A stretch of 64,000 nt of DNA from Pseudomonas endophytica (GTDB lineage Bacteria > Pseudomonadota > Gammaproteobacteria > Pseudomonadales > Pseudomonadaceae), in the NCBI RefSeq assembly GCF_001411475.1, contig NZ_LLWH01000024.1:1-64000 (forward strand). Direction: 5' to 3'. The notes beneath the pieces are model-generated. The model saw only the letters and a program-made list of their open reading frames with translations. It was not told the origin of the DNA and did no database searches. Made by a program: the position numbers and the translations under genes. Shown here one piece after another: positions 15,124-25,355 of this stretch (the stretch's first letter is position 1; the number at the start of each line of letters is the position of its first letter).

Positions 15124-15558
15124 ATGACTACCCATATCCAACGCTCCGCCTTGTTGCCTTATCCGGCACAGGCTTTGTATGACCTGGTTAACGACGTAGC
15201 GCGTTATCCGGAATTTTTGCCGTGGTGCTCATCTGCCGAGATTATCGAAAGCACTGCGTCGTTGATGCGCGCCAGTTTGGGCGTGGCCAAAGGCGGCTTG
15301 AGCCAGCATTTTGTTACGCGTAATACGCTAACGCCCGGTGAGTCGATTGAGATGAACCTAGAAGAGGGCCCCTTTACCAAGCTGCACGGTCTTTGGGTGT
15401 TCAAACCATTGGGCGAGAAGGCCTGCAAGATAAGCTTGGACATGACCTTTGATTACGCCGGGGCAATCGTCAAAGCAACCTTGGGGCCGTTGTTTAATCA
15501 GGCGGCTAACACTTTAGTGGATGCTTTTTGCCAGCGCGCCAAGCAGTTGTATGGCTGA
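15124..15558 (+). CDS. ratA: START/Coq10-domain protein RatA (PasT)
   Basis: Member of the SRPBCC (START-like) family, 144 residues from ATG 15124 (MTTHIQRSALLPYPA). The pattern ALYDLVNDVARYPEFLPWC and the C-terminal helix FNQAANTLVDAFCQRAKQLYG are family hallmarks. E. coli RatA has been described as a ribosome-associating toxin, while the mitochondrial homologue Coq10 binds ubiquinone; which applies here is not visible. It overlaps rnfH by 8 bp, a conserved pair. Confidence 0.93.
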   Translation: MTTHIQRSALLPYPAQALYDLVNDVARYPEFLPWCSSAEIIESTASLMRASLGVAKGGLSQHFVTRNTLTPGESIEMNLEEGPFTKLHGLWVFKPLGEKACKISLDMTFDYAGAIVKATLGPLFNQAANTLVDAFCQRAKQLYG

Positions 15559-15868
15559 GCCGGTGATCGACATTGAAGTGGTTTACGCGGCAGTTGATCG
15601 GCAGAAGTTGTTGCAGGTGACGGTGCCTGAGGGCACATCGCTGCGGGCTGCGGTGCAGGCGTCGGGTATCGGCCAAATGTTTCCTGAGTTGGATTTGGAA
15701 CATTGCCCTGTGGGTATCTTTGGTAAGCAGGTCATGGATCCGCAGTTGCGCGTTGTAGAGGCTGGGGCTCGTATTGAAATTTATCGCCCGCTGTTGGCCG
15801 ACCCGAAAGAGATCAGGCGCCAGCGTGCCGCCAAAGCGGCTGAGGCAAAGCGGCTGAGCGGGTTGTGA
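15551..15868 (+). CDS. rnfH: RnfH family protein (ubiquitin-like fold)
   Basis: Small protein of 105 residues from ATG 15551 (MAEPVIDIEVVYA), conserved next to ratA in gammaproteobacteria. The RnfH/Ub fold is recognisable by DIEVVYA, VPEGTSLRAAVQASGI, VGIFGKQV and IEIYRPLLADPKEIRRQRA. Cellular role unresolved; the name derives from rnf loci elsewhere. A bidirectional terminator follows. Confidence 0.92.
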   Translation: MAEPVIDIEVVYAAVDRQKLLQVTVPEGTSLRAAVQASGIGQMFPELDLEHCPVGIFGKQVMDPQLRVVEAGARIEIYRPLLADPKEIRRQRAAKAAEAKRLSGL

Positions 15869-15892
15869 ATCGCTCAATTAGGCGCAGATAAC

Positions 15893-15918
15893 AAAAAGCC
15901 CGGCATGCCGGGCTTTTT
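15893..15918. terminator. Bidirectional terminator
   Basis: AAAAAGCCCGGC/GCCGGGCTTTTT is a perfect palindrome between the convergent rnfH and bamE genes. Confidence 0.95.
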
Positions 15919-15929
15919 GCAACGAGCTG

Positions 15930-16457
15930 TTATTGCTCTTGGGTGTCCAGAGGCGTTGGCGTCGGGACGGGTACTGTTTCTACGCCGTCGACGTCTTTCT
16001 GGATTTGATCAAGCAGCGATCCCGGTTTGGCCGGGACTTCGCTCTTCTCGGCAGGTTCTTGATCCGCCGGATTGACGACCTCGGTCGAGTCTTCTTTGCC
16101 CAAAATGGCTTCGTCGCGGCTTACACCAGGCTTAAAATCACCTGACAAGCTGACGAGTTGGTCGTTTTGGTTGAAGAACACGCTGACGCGCTCTTGTTGG
16201 CGTTCACCGCCGCCGGGCTGCAGGCTGTACAGATAATCCCAGCGATCAGGGTGGAATGTATCGGTCAACAGGGCGTTGCCCATAATAAACCGCACTTGCC
16301 GACGGGTCATTCCCGGGCGCAACTGGTTTATCATGTCCTGCGTGACGACATTGCCCTGTTGGATGTCGATTTTGTAAACCCCGGGGAATGAACAACCGGC
16401 GAGTGCGAGCAGTCCCACAAAGGTGAAACTGGTTAGCAAGAGCTTGGTGTTTTGCAT
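15930..16457 (-). CDS. bamE: Outer membrane assembly lipoprotein BamE (OmlA/SmpA)
   Basis: Lipoprotein component of the BAM complex that inserts beta-barrel proteins into the outer membrane. It has 175 residues with lipobox LAGC (Cys22). The SmpA/OmlA domain follows: [42 protein letters not shown] and [18 protein letters not shown]. The C-terminal 60 residues are a low-complexity Pro/Glu/Val tail typical of Pseudomonas versions. It is divergent from fur with under 100 bp between starts. Confidence 0.96.
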   Translation of the reverse strand: MQNTKLLLTSFTFVGLLALAGCSFPGVYKIDIQQGNVVTQDMINQLRPGMTRRQVRFIMGNALLTDTFHPDRWDYLYSLQPGGGERQQERVSVFFNQNDQLVSLSGDFKPGVSRDEAILGKEDSTEVVNPADQEPAEKSEVPAKPGSLLDQIQKDVDGVETVPVPTPTPLDTQEQ

Positions 16458-16555
16458 CGGTGGGCGACTTCCACTATCTTGGCTGGGACAAGGTAAACGC
16501 CGATCATACCCGTATTAAGAGAAGCTGCGAAGCCGCTTCCGCGAGAAAGCTAACC

Positions 16556-16969
16556 ATGGTTGAAAATAGCGAACTACGTAAGGCCGGACTTAAGGTGACT
16601 CTGCCACGAGTCAAAATTCTACAAATGCTTGACTCTGCTGAGCAGCGTCACATGAGTGCTGAGGATGTTTATAAGGCGCTTATGCAGGCTGGCGAAGACG
16701 TCGGTCTGGCCACGGTTTACCGTGTTTTGACCCAGTTTGAGTCCGCTGGGCTGGTAATCCGTCACAATTTTGATGGTGGTCATGCGGTCTTTGAATTGGC
16801 CGATGCTGACGGTGGTCATCACGACCATATGGTCAATATGGATACCAATGAAGTGATTGAATTTTTCGACGAAGAAATCGAAAAGCTGCAGAAAGCGATT
16901 GCTACCAAGCATGGCTTTGAGCTGGTGGATCACAACTTGGTGCTGTACGTGCGTAAGTCAGCAAAATAA
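16556..16969 (+). CDS. fur: Ferric uptake regulator
   Basis: Iron-dependent repressor, 137 residues from ATG 16556 (MVENSELRKAGLKVTLPRVKIL). Upstream in-frame codons to 16460 lack family similarity. The winged helix (about 10-80) includes HMSAEDVYKALMQAGEDVGLATVYRVLTQFE. The C-terminal dimerisation and metal domain keeps GGHAVFEL, the HHDHMV cluster and DEEIEKLQ. Metal-binding His and Glu/Asp are present. As in other pseudomonads, no C-terminal CxxC zinc pairs are seen. Confidence 0.97.
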   Translation: MVENSELRKAGLKVTLPRVKILQMLDSAEQRHMSAEDVYKALMQAGEDVGLATVYRVLTQFESAGLVIRHNFDGGHAVFELADADGGHHDHMVNMDTNEVIEFFDEEIEKLQKAIATKHGFELVDHNLVLYVRKSAK

Positions 16970-17003
16970 GCATGTCGCGCGAATTTCGATTCGCGAAACG
17001 ATC

Positions 17004-17034
17004 GAAGGCGACCTTGAGTCGCCTTCGTGCTTTC
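17004..17034 (+). terminator. fur terminator
   Basis: GAAGGCGAC/GTCGCCTTC stem with a 5-nt loop, followed by a short T-rich stretch, between the convergent fur and recN genes. Confidence 0.8.
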
Positions 17035-17064
17035 TAAAATGTAATTTTTTATGACCGTTCGTCG

Positions 17065-18747
17065 TTAAGCGGCTAAAATTTTTGCGGTGACGACCATTTT
17101 TTTAGCATGAGCCAGCGATTCTTTGGTCAGGTCTATGCCGCCGAGCATGCGTGCCACTTCTTCTACACGCTCTTTTTTGCTCAGTTTTGAGACGGCAGTA
17201 CGTGTTGTTTCGCTTTCGCGAACCTTGTGTACAAAAAGATGTTGATGGCATTGCGCTGCTACTTGCGGCAGGTGAGTGACCGTCAGCACTTGCCCGCGCT
17301 CACCCAAGCGGCGCAGCAGTTGGCCTACAATCTCCGCGGTCGGGCCGCCAATACCTACGTCCACTTCGTCAAACACCAAGGTAGGAATGCGTGAGGTCTG
17401 GGCGGTGATGACTTGAATGGCCAAGCTGATACGCGATAGCTCGCCGCCAGAGGCCACTTTGGCAAGTGCTTTTAGGGGTTGCCCAGGGTTGGCGCTGACC
17501 AGAAGCTCCACTTGCTCTAACCCATGGGGCATTGGATCGCTGCTGCTCTGTGCGCGCAGCTCGATCACAAAGCGGCCACCGGGCATGCCCAATCGCTGGA
17601 TTTCTTCTTCAACTGCACTGCCTAGTCGGGTTGCGGCATGGGCGCGCAAGTTGCTCAGTTCGCCTGCGCACTCTTGATAGTGGCGCGCGTAAGACGCCAG
17701 CTCATGGGTTAAGCGCTCGATGTTTTCATCGTTGGCATTAAGGGTTTCGAGCTCATCAAGCAGATTTTGTTGCAGTGCGGCAACCTCGGTAGGCTGCACA
17801 CGGTGTTTGCGTGCTAACGAGTAAATGGTGTCGAGCCGTTCTTCAAGGTACTGCAGGCGGCTTGGGTCGGCATCAAAATGGTCAATAAAACGATTGAGTT
17901 CGCCCACGGCCTCTTCAACTTGGATTTGCGCGCTGGCCAGTAGGTCAGTTGCTTCGCTCAATGAACCAGAGTTGTTATGCACGCTCGACAGCCGATTCAG
18001 GCTGGCTGTCAGCGCATTAAGAACGTTACCTGAGTCGTTTTCGCTGCACTGTTCAATGACTTGGCGGCAAATCGTTAGTAGCGTTTCTGCGCTGGTCAGG
18101 TTTTTGTGCTCTTGCTCTAGTTCTTCTAGCTCATTTTCGCCCAGCGACAGGGTTTCTAGCTCTTCGAGCTGGTAGCTCAGCAGTTGGTGGCGTGCCCGCT
18201 GCTCATCGCCCGAGTTGGATAGATGTTCAAGTTCCTGACGGGTTTGACGCCAGCGTTGTGCGGCCAGTTGGACTTGGCGGGCAAGGTCGGTGGCGCCTGC
18301 ATACTCGTCTAGCAGGCGGCGATGGGTGTCGGGCTTAAGCAGTGATTGGTGTTCATGTTGGCTGTGAATGTCGATCAGCAGTTCACCCAAGGCCTTGAGG
18401 TCGCCTTGTGGGCAGGGAGTGCCGTTGATATAGCCTCGCGAGCGCCCTTCGGCAGTAATGACGCGGCGCAGGATACACGGGCCGTCGCACTCAAGATCGC
18501 GCTCCGCCAGCCAGGCTCGAGCCTCAGGGATATCTTGCAGGTCGAAGGTGGCCAAAATGTCGGCTTTTTCGGCCCCAGGACGAACCACGCCATGATCAGC
18601 ACGGTCCCCTAAAGTGAGGCCAAGTGCATCGAGCATGATTGATTTCCCAGCGCCAGTCTCACCAGTGATTACACTCATACCGCGATCGAGCTCAAGATCG
18701 AGATGTTCAACGATGGCGTAGTTATGTACGGACAGGTGCACCAGCAT
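17065..18747 (-). CDS. recN: DNA repair ATPase RecN
   Basis: SMC-like ATPase acting early in double-strand break repair. It has 560 residues. The Walker A motif is GETGAGKSIMLDALGLTLGDRAD near residues 29-52. A long coiled coil fills about 155-360. The ABC signature region is VASGGELSRISLAIQV, with Walker B TLVFDEVDVGIGG, then LTVTHLPQVAAQCHQH. The start is 25 bp from a strong LexA box, so it is probably SOS-induced as in E. coli. Confidence 0.97.
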   Translation of the reverse strand: MLVHLSVHNYAIVEHLDLELDRGMSVITGETGAGKSIMLDALGLTLGDRADHGVVRPGAEKADILATFDLQDIPEARAWLAERDLECDGPCILRRVITAEGRSRGYINGTPCPQGDLKALGELLIDIHSQHEHQSLLKPDTHRRLLDEYAGATDLARQVQLAAQRWRQTRQELEHLSNSGDEQRARHQLLSYQLEELETLSLGENELEELEQEHKNLTSAETLLTICRQVIEQCSENDSGNVLNALTASLNRLSSVHNNSGSLSEATDLLASAQIQVEEAVGELNRFIDHFDADPSRLQYLEERLDTIYSLARKHRVQPTEVAALQQNLLDELETLNANDENIERLTHELASYARHYQECAGELSNLRAHAATRLGSAVEEEIQRLGMPGGRFVIELRAQSSSDPMPHGLEQVELLVSANPGQPLKALAKVASGGELSRISLAIQVITAQTSRIPTLVFDEVDVGIGGPTAEIVGQLLRRLGERGQVLTVTHLPQVAAQCHQHLFVHKVRESETTRTAVSKLSKKERVEEVARMLGGIDLTKESLAHAKKMVVTAKILAA

Positions 18748-18771
18748 AGGAGCTGCTCCAAAACGTAATGT

Positions 18772-18787
18772 CTGGTTATTTATACAG
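18772..18787. promoter_or_regulatory. LexA (SOS) box of recN
   Basis: CTGGTTATTTATACAG matches the CTG-N10-CAG core of the gammaproteobacterial SOS box with an AT-rich centre, in the recN promoter region. Confidence 0.85.
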
Positions 18788-18918
18788 TGTTTTGTTTCAT
18801 GCTGACAATGGCTGTGCTTAGTTCTATTTGCTTGGCTTGAAGGCTTTTTTAAGCTGTTTTGAGAGGGCAGGCGGGGCGTAATGAGGAATCAAAAGGCGAT
18901 TCTTAGTGCCTTTTGGCT

Positions 18919-18947
18919 CTTGAACCTGAAAATTGCGACCCCATATA
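18919..18947 (+). promoter_or_regulatory. Sigma32 heat-shock promoter of grpE
   Basis: The -35 CTTGAA (18919-18924) and -10 CCCCATATA (18939-18947) are separated by 14 bp, an almost perfect match to the RpoH consensus, about 55 bp before the grpE start. Confidence 0.9.
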
Positions 18948-19000
18948 CCGAGGCAGAAGCGCGAGTTGAGCTCGCGGACGAAGTTTGAAAGGAGAAATCT

Positions 19001-19570
19001 ATGGCAGACGAACAGACTATGGATACGCAGAACCAAGACGCTAATCAGGCTGCTGAGGGTGCAAATGCTGATCTGACAGCACGTGTACAGACGCTCGAAG
19101 AGCAACTGGCTGCGGCGAATGATCAGGCTCTGCGTGTAGCTGCTGATTTGCAGAACGTTCGCCGTCGTGCCGAACAGGACGTTGAAAAAGCACACAAATT
19201 TGCATTGGAAAAATTCGCTGGTGACTTGTTGCCAGTTATCGACAGTCTGGAGCGCGGCCTTGATCTGTCGAATCCGGATGACGAGAACATTCGTCCAATG
19301 CGCGAAGGGATCGAGCTGACGCTGAAAATGTTCCAGGACACTCTGAAGCGTTATCACTTGGAAGCCATTGATCCGCACGACGGTGAGCCCTTCAATGCAT
19401 CGCATCACCAAGCGATGGCCATGCAAGAAAGTGCTGACCTGGAGCCGAACAGTGTGCTCAAGGTGTTTCAAAAAGGTTATCAGCTCAATGGTCGCTTACT
19501 ACGCCCGGCTATGGTCGTAGTCAGCAAGGCGCCAGCACCGGTTTCGCCATCTATTGACGAGCAGGCTTGA
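19001..19570 (+). CDS. grpE: Nucleotide exchange factor GrpE
   Basis: Dimeric co-chaperone that releases ADP from DnaK. It has 189 residues; AAAGGAG is 8 bases before ATG. An acidic N-terminus leads into a long helix (about 25-85: [28 protein letters not shown]). The C-terminal beta domain holds [22 protein letters not shown] and [14 protein letters not shown]. Its own sigma32 promoter lies upstream; dnaK follows after 100 bp. Confidence 0.97.
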   Translation: MADEQTMDTQNQDANQAAEGANADLTARVQTLEEQLAAANDQALRVAADLQNVRRRAEQDVEKAHKFALEKFAGDLLPVIDSLERGLDLSNPDDENIRPMREGIELTLKMFQDTLKRYHLEAIDPHDGEPFNASHHQAMAMQESADLEPNSVLKVFQKGYQLNGRLLRPAMVVVSKAPAPVSPSIDEQA

Positions 19571-19670
19571 AATCGGCCGCAAGGGCCCCATTTAGATGTC
19601 AAGCGATAAGCAGTGCCGTAGTTAGTCATTACTGCTACGGCAAAAAAATTCAAATTTTGGGAGAGTCAAC

Positions 19671-21587
19671 ATGGGCAAGATTATCGGTATCGACCTCGGG
19701 ACCACTAACTCGTGTGTTTCGGTTCTTGAAAACGGTAAAGCAAAAGTTATCGAAAACGCAGAAGGCGCGCGTACCACGCCTTCAATCGTTGCATACGCCA
19801 ATGATGGCGAAATTTTGGTTGGCCAGTCGGCCAAGCGTCAGGCAGTGACCAATCCGCATAACACCCTTTATGCGGTGAAGCGTCTGATCGGTCGTCGTTT
19901 TGACGAAGAAGTTGTACAGAAAGATATTCAGATGGTGCCTTACAAAATCGTCAAGGCTGACAATGGCGATGCGTGGGTTGAAGTGAGCGGCCAGAAAATG
20001 GCTCCGCCACAAATTTCTGCTGAAATCTTGAAGAAAATGAAGAAAACCGCCGAAGACTATCTCGGCGAAGCGGTGACTGAGGCGGTGATCACCGTTCCTG
20101 CTTACTTCAACGACAGCCAGCGTCAGGCAACTAAAGACGCCGGCCGTATCGCGGGTCTGGACGTAAAACGTATCATTAACGAACCTACCGCAGCTGCTCT
20201 CGCTTACGGTATGGATAAAGCGAAAGGCGACCACACTGTCATCGTTTATGACTTGGGCGGCGGTACTTTCGACGTTTCGGTTATCGAAATTGCTGAAGTT
20301 GATGGCGAGCACCAGTTTGAAGTGTTGGCGACCAACGGTGACACGTTCCTGGGTGGTGAAGACTTCGACATTCGTCTGATCGACTACCTGGTTGATGAGT
20401 TCAAGAAAGAAACCGGCATGAACCTTAAAGGTGACCCGCTGGCGATGCAGCGCCTGAAAGAAGCCGCTGAAAAAGCAAAAATCGAGCTGTCTTCGAGCCA
20501 GTCGACTGATGTGAACCTGCCGTACATCACTGCAGACGCTACCGGTCCTAAGCACTTGAACGTGAAAATCTCGCGCGCCAAGTTGGAATCGCTGGTAGAA
20601 GACTTGGTTCAGCGCACTATCGAGCCTTGCCGTATCGCTCTGAAAGACGCCGGTATTGATGTTGATGCGATCAACGACGTAATTCTGGTCGGTGGTCAAA
20701 CACGTATGCCGTTAGTGCAAAAGCAAGTTAGCGAGTTCTTCGGTAAAGAAGCGCGTAAAGACGTGAACCCTGACGAAGCTGTTGCAATGGGTGCTGCTAT
20801 CCAAGGCGCAGTATTGGCTGGTGATGTTAAAGACGTTCTGTTGCTGGACGTGAGCCCGCTGACTCTGGGTATCGAAACCATGGGCGGTGTAATGACCCCG
20901 CTGATCGAGAAAAACACCACGATTCCTACCAAGAAATCGCAAGTGTTCTCGACTGCAGACGATAACCAAGGTGCAGTGACTATTCACGTGCTGCAAGGTG
21001 AGCGTAAGCAAGCGACTCAGAACAAGTCGTTGGGCAAATTCGACCTGGCTGACATTCCACCAGCTCCACGTGGTCAGCCTCAGATCGAAGTGACCTTTGA
21101 CATCGACGCTAACGGTATCTTGAACGTAAGCGCTAAAGACAAGGCGACTGGCAAGTCTCAGTCCATTGTGATCAAGGCGAACTCGGGTCTGTCCGAGGAC
21201 GAAATCGCTCAAATGGTCCGTGACGCTGAAGTCAACGCTGAAGAAGACCGCAAATTCGAAGAGCTGGCTGCTGCGCGCAACCAAGGCGATGCGCTGGTTC
21301 ACTCGACTCGTAAAATGATCGCTGACGCTGGCGACAAGGTTACTGAGGAAGAGAAAACCGCAATCGAAGCTGCAGTAGTTGCACTTGAAGCCGCTGTTAA
21401 AGGCGATGACAAAGCAGCTATCGAAGCCAAAGTTGAAGAGCTGTCCAAGGTGTCGGCTCCAGTTGCTCAAAAAATGTACGCAGAGCAAGGGAACCCGGCA
21501 GATGCAGCGGCTAAACCAGCTGATTCGGCTGAAAAAGCGGATGACGTTGTCGACGCTGAGTTCGAAGAAGTTAAAGACAACAAGTAA
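19671..21587 (+). CDS. dnaK: Hsp70 chaperone DnaK
   Basis: ATP-dependent folding chaperone, 638 residues. Actin-like ATPase signatures are [15 protein letters not shown] (start), [16 protein letters not shown] (about 190-205) and [15 protein letters not shown] (about 335-350). The linker [16 protein letters not shown] leads to the substrate domain. The lid ends in an acidic tail, [14 protein letters not shown], the EEV-like ending common to bacterial DnaK. GGGAG precedes ATG. It is transcribed with grpE. Confidence 0.99.
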   Translation: MGKIIGIDLGTTNSCVSVLENGKAKVIENAEGARTTPSIVAYANDGEILVGQSAKRQAVTNPHNTLYAVKRLIGRRFDEEVVQKDIQMVPYKIVKADNGDAWVEVSGQKMAPPQISAEILKKMKKTAEDYLGEAVTEAVITVPAYFNDSQRQATKDAGRIAGLDVKRIINEPTAAALAYGMDKAKGDHTVIVYDLGGGTFDVSVIEIAEVDGEHQFEVLATNGDTFLGGEDFDIRLIDYLVDEFKKETGMNLKGDPLAMQRLKEAAEKAKIELSSSQSTDVNLPYITADATGPKHLNVKISRAKLESLVEDLVQRTIEPCRIALKDAGIDVDAINDVILVGGQTRMPLVQKQVSEFFGKEARKDVNPDEAVAMGAAIQGAVLAGDVKDVLLLDVSPLTLGIETMGGVMTPLIEKNTTIPTKKSQVFSTADDNQGAVTIHVLQGERKQATQNKSLGKFDLADIPPAPRGQPQIEVTFDIDANGILNVSAKDKATGKSQSIVIKANSGLSEDEIAQMVRDAEVNAEEDRKFEELAAARNQGDALVHSTRKMIADAGDKVTEEEKTAIEAAVVALEAAVKGDDKAAIEAKVEELSKVSAPVAQKMYAEQGNPADAAAKPADSAEKADDVVDAEFEEVKDNK

Positions 21588-21646
21588 TAGGCTTGTTGGT
21601 CGGGCCGGTTGACCGTGCATAAGCGGTGACTGGTAGGATGTCGCCG

Positions 21647-21666
21647 CGCGGGAGCTTGCTCCCGCG
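21647..21666. repeat. Hairpin in the dnaK-dnaJ spacer
   Basis: CGCGGGAG/CTCCCGCG with a 4-nt loop and no T tract. The 317-bp spacer (21588-21904) also has the palindrome CGACCAATGCATTGGTCG at 21769-21786. No gene or clear sigma32 promoter was seen in it, so the hairpins may moderate read-through from dnaK to dnaJ. Confidence 0.6.
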
Positions 21667-21904
21667 TTGGCGTGTCTGGAGCAAGGGAATTTTTACAGCA
21701 TGCGACAAGCTCGGATGCTTGCGGTTAAGGCAGGGCTTTTGTGTTCCTGTCTGTGATAGCCGCTCCTGTCGACCAATGCATTGGTCGTTAATCAGAAACC
21801 AATATCGTTGAAAAGACGTGAGTTGAGCCTTGTTTGTCCAGGCTCGGCGGGTTTGGTGAGGCTCGGGAGGGTTTTTCCAAACGTCCTTGAGAGTGCAAAG
21901 AATT

Positions 21905-23029
21905 ATGGCAAAGCGCGACTATTACGAAGTATTGGGTGTCGAACGGACCACCACTGTGGTCGAGCTGAAAAAGGCTTATCGTCGTCTCGCAATGAAACAC
22001 CATCCGGACCGTAACCCGGGTGACAAAGCCTCTGAAGAGATGTTCAAAGAGGCTAATGAAGCTTATGAAGTGCTGTCCGATACCAGCAAGCGAGCTGCTT
22101 ACGACCAATATGGTCATGCGGGTGTTGATCCGCAAATGGGTGGCGGTGGTGCGGGTTTCGGTGGCCAGAACTTCTCCGATATTTTCGGCGATGTGTTCAG
22201 TGATTTCTTTGGCGGTGGCCGTGGCGGCTCCCGGGGTGGCGCGCAGCGCGGTAGCGATTTGCGCTACACGCTGGAGCTGAACCTGGAAGAGGCTGTGCGC
22301 GGTACTACGGTCAATATTCGTGTGCCGACGCTGGTCAATTGCAAGCCTTGTGACGGTTCGGGTGCGAAGAAAGGTTCTTCGCCTGTGACCTGCACAACGT
22401 GCGGTGGTATTGGTCAGGTGCGCATGCAGCAGGGGTTTTTCTCTGTTCAGCAGACCTGTCCACGTTGCCATGGTCAGGGCAAGATCATTTCTGACCCGTG
22501 CGAAAGCTGCAATGGCGACGGTCGTGTAGAAGAGTACAAAACCCTGTCTGTGAAAGTGCCCGCAGGTGTTGATACCGGTGATCGTATCCGGCTGTCAGGC
22601 GAGGGCGAGGCGGGTGTGCAAGGTGGCCCGGCCGGTGATCTGTACGTGGTTATCGAAGTGCGTGAGCACGCGATCTTCCAGCGCGATGGTAAGCATCTGT
22701 TCTGCGAAGTGCCGATCAGTTTTGCCGATGCTGCGCTGGGCGCTGAACTTGAAGTGCCGACGCTGGATGGTCGGGTCAAGTTGAAGGTTCCTGAGGGTAC
22801 TCAAACTGGCAAGCAGTTCCGTCTGCGTGGCAAAGGTGTTGCTCCTGTGCGTGGCGGTGGCGTTGGTGATCTGATGTGCCGTGTTGTTGTTGAGACACCG
22901 GTCAAGTTGAGCCGTCGTCAGCGCGAGCTGATGGAGGAGTTCCGCTCGACACTGGAGGGCGATAGCTGCCATTCGCCAAACGCGACGGGTTGGTTTGAAG
23001 GCGTTAAGCGCTTCTTCGGCGACTTATAA
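21905..23029 (+). CDS. dnaJ: Hsp40 co-chaperone DnaJ
   Basis: Stimulates DnaK ATPase and delivers substrates. It has 374 residues from ATG 21905 ([12 protein letters not shown]); upstream in-frame codons to 21887 are not conserved. The J domain has HPD in [12 protein letters not shown] (about 33-35) and a Gly/Phe-rich stretch at about 77-118. Four zinc CxxCxGxG repeats follow: [24 protein letters not shown] and CESCNGDG. C-terminal substrate domains complete it. It lies 9 bp before dapB. Confidence 0.98.
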   Translation: MAKRDYYEVLGVERTTTVVELKKAYRRLAMKHHPDRNPGDKASEEMFKEANEAYEVLSDTSKRAAYDQYGHAGVDPQMGGGGAGFGGQNFSDIFGDVFSDFFGGGRGGSRGGAQRGSDLRYTLELNLEEAVRGTTVNIRVPTLVNCKPCDGSGAKKGSSPVTCTTCGGIGQVRMQQGFFSVQQTCPRCHGQGKIISDPCESCNGDGRVEEYKTLSVKVPAGVDTGDRIRLSGEGEAGVQGGPAGDLYVVIEVREHAIFQRDGKHLFCEVPISFADAALGAELEVPTLDGRVKLKVPEGTQTGKQFRLRGKGVAPVRGGGVGDLMCRVVVETPVKLSRRQRELMEEFRSTLEGDSCHSPNATGWFEGVKRFFGDL

Positions 23030-23845
<816 letters not shown>

Positions 23846-23854
23846 GTCGTCTTT

Positions 23855-23892
23855 AAAAATGGGGCTGTTGCACCCGCAGCAGTCCATTTTTT
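23855..23892 (+). terminator. dapB terminator
   Basis: AAAAATGG...CCATTTTTT with an inner CTGTTG/CAGCAG stem and a T run, 10 bp after dapB. It separates the chaperone-dapB unit from carAB. Confidence 0.85.
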
Positions 23893-24020
23893 AACCGCTA
23901 AGCGATGATCTGTCGCATTCCTCTGCCTTTAGGGCTCTTTAGCGGTAGACCAAAAAAGCCTTTTTCTGTAAGCTACAGCTTTAGTGTGTCCACTAAAAGC
24001 GCGCAGATAATTCGATGAAG

Positions 24021-24058
24021 AAGCGGGGTGACGTGTCCATACGTCACTCCGCTTTTTT
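24021..24058 (+). terminator. Terminator/attenuator in the carA leader
   Basis: AAGCGGGGTGACGT (24021-24034) pairs along 14 bp (one G-U) with ACGTCACTCCGCTT (24041-24054), followed by a T run, only 46 bp before carA. A second small hairpin (TTTAGTG/CACTAAA, about 23981-23996) precedes it. As dapB already has its own terminator, this one looks like a transcription attenuator of carAB. Confidence 0.7.
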
Positions 24059-24103
24059 ACAACCTGCGATCGCCCTTTCAGGCTTTATTTACGGGAGGTC
24101 TTC

Positions 24104-25240
24104 TTGACTAAGCAAGCCATACTCGCCCTCGCTGATGGCAGCATTTTTCGCGGCGAAGCCATTGGGGCCGACGGTCAGACCGTTGGTGAGGTGGTATTTA
24201 ACACCGCAATGACTGGCTACCAGGAGATCTTGACGGATCCTTCCTACGCTCAGCAAATCGTGACCCTGACTTACCCGCATGTTGGCAATACCGGCACTAC
24301 ACCGGAAGATGCCGAGTCTGATCGTGTTTGGTCCGCAGGTTTGGTTATCCGTGATCTGCCGCTGGTTGCGAGCAACTGGCGTAACACAATGTCGCTGTCT
24401 GATTATCTGAAAGCCAACAATGTGGTGGCAATCGCCGGTATCGACACTCGCCGCCTAACGCGTATTTTGCGAGAAAAAGGCGCGCAAAACGGCTGCATCA
24501 TGGCGGGTGACAATATCTCTGACGAAGCTGCGATCGCAGCGGCTCGCGGATTCCCTGGCCTCAAAGGGATGGATCTGGCGAAAGTCGTTAGCACCGAAAA
24601 AGCTTACGAGTGGCGTTCGAGTGTCTGGAATCTGGCAACCGACAGTCACCCGACTATCGAAGCCAGCGATCTGCCTTACCACGTAGTCGCTTACGACTAC
24701 GGTGTGAAGTGGAACATTCTGCGTATGTTGGTTGAGCGTGGCTGCCGCGTCACGGTAGTGCCGGCTCAAACGCCAGCTAGCGATGTGTTGGCGCTTAACC
24801 CTGATGGTGTGTTCCTGTCTAACGGCCCAGGTGATCCTGAGCCATGCGACTATGCGATCACTGCTATTCAAGACGTGTTGAAAACCGAGATTCCGGTGTT
24901 TGGCATCTGCTTGGGTCATCAGCTGTTGGCACTGGCTTCTGGCGCCAAGACTGTGAAAATGGGTCATGGCCACCATGGTGCGAACCACCCGGTTCAAGAC
25001 TTGGACACCGGTGTGGTGATGATCACCAGCCAGAACCACGGTTTCGCTGTTGATGAGGCGACTTTGCCTGCCAACGTACGCGCCATCCATAAGTCGCTGT
25101 TCGACGGTACCTTGCAAGGTATCGAGCGTACCGACAAGAGCGCTTTCAGCTTCCAGGGTCACCCTGAAGCAAGCCCTGGCCCGAACGACGTTGCGCCGCT
25201 GTTCGATCGCTTCATCAATGAGATGGCCAAGCGCCGCTGA
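24104..25240 (+). CDS. carA: Carbamoyl-phosphate synthase small subunit (glutaminase)
   Basis: Hydrolyses glutamine and passes ammonia to CarB for carbamoyl phosphate, feeding arginine and pyrimidine synthesis. It has 378 residues from TTG 24104, the only start with a good Shine-Dalgarno (GGGAGG). The N-terminal CPSase domain is at about 5-135. The class I amidotransferase domain has nucleophile C269 in FGICLGHQ and H353/E355 in [10 protein letters not shown] strong hairpin lies just upstream, suggesting attenuation. Confidence 0.98.
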   Translation: MTKQAILALADGSIFRGEAIGADGQTVGEVVFNTAMTGYQEILTDPSYAQQIVTLTYPHVGNTGTTPEDAESDRVWSAGLVIRDLPLVASNWRNTMSLSDYLKANNVVAIAGIDTRRLTRILREKGAQNGCIMAGDNISDEAAIAAARGFPGLKGMDLAKVVSTEKAYEWRSSVWNLATDSHPTIEASDLPYHVVAYDYGVKWNILRMLVERGCRVTVVPAQTPASDVLALNPDGVFLSNGPGDPEPCDYAITAIQDVLKTEIPVFGICLGHQLLALASGAKTVKMGHGHHGANHPVQDLDTGVVMITSQNHGFAVDEATLPANVRAIHKSLFDGTLQGIERTDKSAFSFQGHPEASPGPNDVAPLFDRFINEMAKRR

Positions 25241-25355
25241 TTAGCTCCCTGTGATGAGTAGCCTAATGGTGGCCCCGATACTGGCGGCCCCTTAGGTTGC
25301 TTAGGAACCTGATCAACGGCTTGCCGACTGACCTGCGGATTTGAGTGACAAACCC

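Noticed and set aside
19782..21620. Two ~300-codon minus-strand frames opposite dnaK
   Set aside because: Antisense shadows of dnaK codon bias; low-complexity translation without family motifs.
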